A stretch of 21,789 nucleotides of DNA. Source: a virus. The stretch is from the IMG/VR virus record IMGVR_UViG_3300006334_000200, positions 1 to 21,789 of that record. The stretch is one strand, 5' to 3'. How positions within the stretch are numbered: the stretch's first letter is position 1; the number at the start of each line of letters is the position of its first letter. Both the position numbers and the translations under genes were made by a program. The notes under the pieces are model-generated. The model did no database searches and was not told the origin of the DNA. It worked only from the letters and a program-made list of their open reading frames with translations. Positions 20,032 to 21,789 of the stretch are shown here, piece by piece.

Positions 20032-20463
20032 TTACATGTATAAGTGACCACCCGCCCAATCAATTTGATCAGGGTCGTGTAAGAACTCTCTGTCCTTGAT
20101 GATTCTCATGTCAAATCTGACATGTTTAGCAGGGTTCTGCCAAGATGCTGCCTTGTATACCTCTCCAGTATGCTTGTCAATGAATGCGTGTACAGAACCA
20201 AGTCTGAATCTGTTGTCATCTTCATCAAATGTCTGATATACAATCTTGAAGTACTTGCGTCCTTCAAGTGCTTTCCATGTGTAGAGATATCTTGCGTCTC
20301 TAGTCTTGACATTACGTAGTTGATCAATAGCATGATCAGTGTATCTACCTTCAGAGATCATTCTCTGATATGTGTCAACCTGATGGTTGTAGAAGTTGTC
20401 ATTGAGAGCAGTGATGTAGTCTGCTGTCCACTCTTTAACTTTTGTGTCTTGTAAGTTGCTCAT
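20032..20463 (-). CDS. Conserved phage protein of unknown function (143 aa)
   Basis: The C-terminal half carries a pattern I recall from many T4-like cyanophage proteins: KYFKIVYQTFDEDDNRFRLG, then VHAFIDKHTGEVYKAASWQN and PAKHVRFDMRI. The fold is unnamed to me (DUF7717-like in memory, not checked). AAGGAG two bases before the ATG marks the start. It is the first gene after dyad promoter D and leads the operon that contains the nuclease-like and methyltransferase genes. Confidence 0.82.
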   Translation of the reverse strand: MSNLQDTKVKEWTADYITALNDNFYNHQVDTYQRMISEGRYTDHAIDQLRNVKTRDARYLYTWKALEGRKYFKIVYQTFDEDDNRFRLGSVHAFIDKHTGEVYKAASWQNPAKHVRFDMRIIKDREFLHDPDQIDWAGGHLYM

Positions 20464-20486
20464 AGCTCCTTGATTTGTATATTCTT

Positions 20487-20544
20487 ATTATAGAGCCTAG
20501 TCAACTGAGATGGGAAAATAGTGGACACTTTTTTAACTGTCCAC
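20487..20544 (-). promoter_or_regulatory. Dyad promoter D (most symmetric copy)
   Basis: Minus strand: arm GTGGACAG, spacer TTAAAAAA, arm GTGTCCAC (20521-20544). GTGGACA and TGTCCAC are perfect inverted repeats. TATAAT lies 28 bases on (20487-20492), with no good -35 at 17 bases. It drives the operon 20463 to 18156. Confidence 0.75.
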
Positions 20545-20549
20545 TCGTG

Positions 20550-21641
20550 TCACATATCAAATGGCAACTTCGTAGGTATAGCCTTGAGTCGTTTTTGGAT
20601 CAGTGATCCGTACTGCTCATTGAGCTCACACCCGATATAACTACGATCATGTTGCTTAGCCACCATAGCTGTAGTTCCTGATCCCATAAATGGATCTAGA
20701 ATAGTGTCGCCTTTCTTGCTTCCTGCGAGTATACATGGTTCAATCAACTCTGGAGGGAAACAAGCAAAGTGTGCTCCCTTGAATGGTTTATTTGTTACTG
20801 ACCAAACATCTCGTTTATTTTTCCGTTCATAAGACTTGGTAAGACCACTATGAGGTTGAAGGCCAGTGCCAGGATTATGGTACTTACCGCTTGTCCTGTC
20901 TCGTTTACCCCAGTCTTGCTTAACTGGTTCTTTGATTGCTTCGTTGTCATAATAATACTTACGTTGTTTGCTTAATAAAAATATGTACTCATGTGCTTTA
21001 GTACATCTATCTCTAACTGACTCTGGCATTGGATTAGGTTTATGCCATATAATATCCTGACGTAGATACCATCCGTCTGCTCGCAATGCGAAAGCGAGCA
21101 TCCATGGTATACCTATCATGTCCTTCTCTTTCAGACCATCTAGTTTGTTTGCTCTTCTATTACATTCCTCTGGTAGGTCTTGATTTGTTTTACTTACTGT
21201 TTGTTTAGGTAAACCACCAGTGCCAGGTCTATAGTTATAGTATGAGTCTCCTATGTTTACCCACAATGTACCATCGTCAGTCATCACATCACGTACTGAT
21301 CTAAAAACAGATACAAGATTTTCAATATATTCTTCTGGTGTTTCTTCAAGTCCTATCTGACTATCTTGTCTAACAGCACCACACTTAGGGCAAACAGTTT
21401 TGTATATTGCATCCCCAACTCCTGCCATCTTATCATGGTTCTTATGTCCAGTGATACAATTACTAGGATTGACTTTTGAATCTCTCATGTGATTGCAATT
21501 TGGATCTCCTCCTACCCACGTAGCAGTTCCATAATCTCTCAAACCGTAATATGGTGGAGATGTTACACACATCCGTACTTTGGTATCTAACTCTTTTAAA
21601 GTTTCACGACAATCTCCAAATAAAATTGTATCAACCACCAT
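20550..21641 (-). CDS. Beta-class DNA methyltransferase with cysteine-rich insertion
   Basis: The start MVVDTILFGDCRETL has AAGGAG seven bases upstream. Residues 27-38 are TSPPYYGLRDYG (motif IV SPPY, typical of N4-cytosine enzymes but also seen in N6-adenine ones), and DPFMGSGTT (motif I) is at 316-324. After motif IV comes an insertion with C49, H51, C62 and a CPKC pair (84-87), probably a zinc ribbon; this type is common in phage and prophage methyltransferases. It probably modifies phage DNA against host restriction. The ATG overlaps the upstream gene by 11 bases. No nuclease lies beside it in the window. Confidence 0.93.
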   Translation of the reverse strand: MVVDTILFGDCRETLKELDTKVRMCVTSPPYYGLRDYGTATWVGGDPNCNHMRDSKVNPSNCITGHKNHDKMAGVGDAIYKTVCPKCGAVRQDSQIGLEETPEEYIENLVSVFRSVRDVMTDDGTLWVNIGDSYYNYRPGTGGLPKQTVSKTNQDLPEECNRRANKLDGLKEKDMIGIPWMLAFALRADGWYLRQDIIWHKPNPMPESVRDRCTKAHEYIFLLSKQRKYYYDNEAIKEPVKQDWGKRDRTSGKYHNPGTGLQPHSGLTKSYERKNKRDVWSVTNKPFKGAHFACFPPELIEPCILAGSKKGDTILDPFMGSGTTAMVAKQHDRSYIGCELNEQYGSLIQKRLKAIPTKLPFDM

Positions 21642-21789
21642 AACTAAACTCCTTACTAGCTGCCTCCTCCAGTTGTTGCATTACTCCTTCGGTAAAGTAC
21701 TTCTCTGGATCCTTGAGAATAGAAGAAGGGTAGACGCTAGACTCCCCAACAACAATACGATTTCCTTTCCGTTTGAATACCCCATATTG
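21631..21789 (-). CDS. C-terminal end of an unidentified protein, cut by window edge
   Basis: An open frame enters from the right edge and gives 52 residues, beginning QYGVFKRKGNRIVVGESSVY and continuing PSSILKDPEKYFTEGVMQQL, with an acidic helix at the end. It stops within the methyltransferase start (ATGGTGGTTGA). Coding character is good and the overlap is of the kind seen elsewhere here. Too little is visible to name it. Confidence 0.7.
   Translation of the reverse strand, partial: QYGVFKRKGNRIVVGESSVYPSSILKDPEKYFTEGVMQQLEEAASKEFSYGG

Noticed and set aside
1-21789. tRNA genes, CRISPR arrays, insertion sequences, integration sites
   Set aside because: No cloverleaf with CCA-type end, no regularly spaced repeats and no transposase or integrase signatures were seen.

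Overview
The window reads as part of a T4-like marine myovirus genome, most likely a cyanophage or a close pelagic relative. The evidence is a T4-type baseplate block (gp25, gp6, and a giant YHYH-domain protein in the gp7 position), a PAAR spike-tip protein, and a dense set of tiny phage-style ORFs. A 2OG-Fe(II) oxygenase, a short SF2 helicase and phage DNA methyltransferases fit the same picture. No tRNA, rRNA, IS element or CRISPR array was seen. Almost everything is on the minus strand; only about 13.48-14.28 kb is on plus.

Layout by coordinate (transcription mostly runs right to left). 1-7874 is the late structural block: a giant baseplate-associated protein cut by the window edge, then gp6, gp25, two overlapping tiny ORFs, PAAR and a small ORF. 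A T4-type late promoter octamer (GATAAATA, 7890-7897) precedes it. 7935-10659 holds tightly overlapping small ORFs, several with one transmembrane segment, plus a sigma70-like promoter (TTGACT, 16 bases, TATAAT, 8481-8508) and a GC-rich structured intergenic stretch (about 10186-10256). 10732-14993 holds small, probably early genes in short operons, with a plus-strand island of four genes closed by a bidirectional intrinsic terminator (14306-14339). 15200-15629 has two overlapping unknown ORFs. 15719-18308 has a 2OG oxygenase, a helicase broken by an apparent one-base deletion, an HExxH metallopeptidase and a small ORF. 18322-20463 is an operon with a beta-class DNA methyltransferase overlapped by a PD-(D/E)XK nuclease-like gene, which looks like a phage-borne restriction-modification pair. 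20550-21789 has a second methyltransferase and the end of another gene.

The most striking feature is not a gene. At least eight promoters between 11.3 and 20.5 kb share an imperfect dyad: 8-9 base arms around GTGKMCAS and STGTCCAC, separated by an 8-base AT-rich spacer. The promoter-proximal arm always ends 28-30 bases upstream of a TATAAT or TACAAT -10 box. Seven sites serve minus-strand genes, one serves a plus-strand gene and flips with it, and one of the seven sits between divergent genes with a -10 at the correct distance on both sides. Most of these promoters lack a good -35. I infer a dedicated transcription factor, phage or host, acting on an early/middle regulon that includes the restriction-modification-like operon and the helicase operon. 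The late structural block lacks the dyad.
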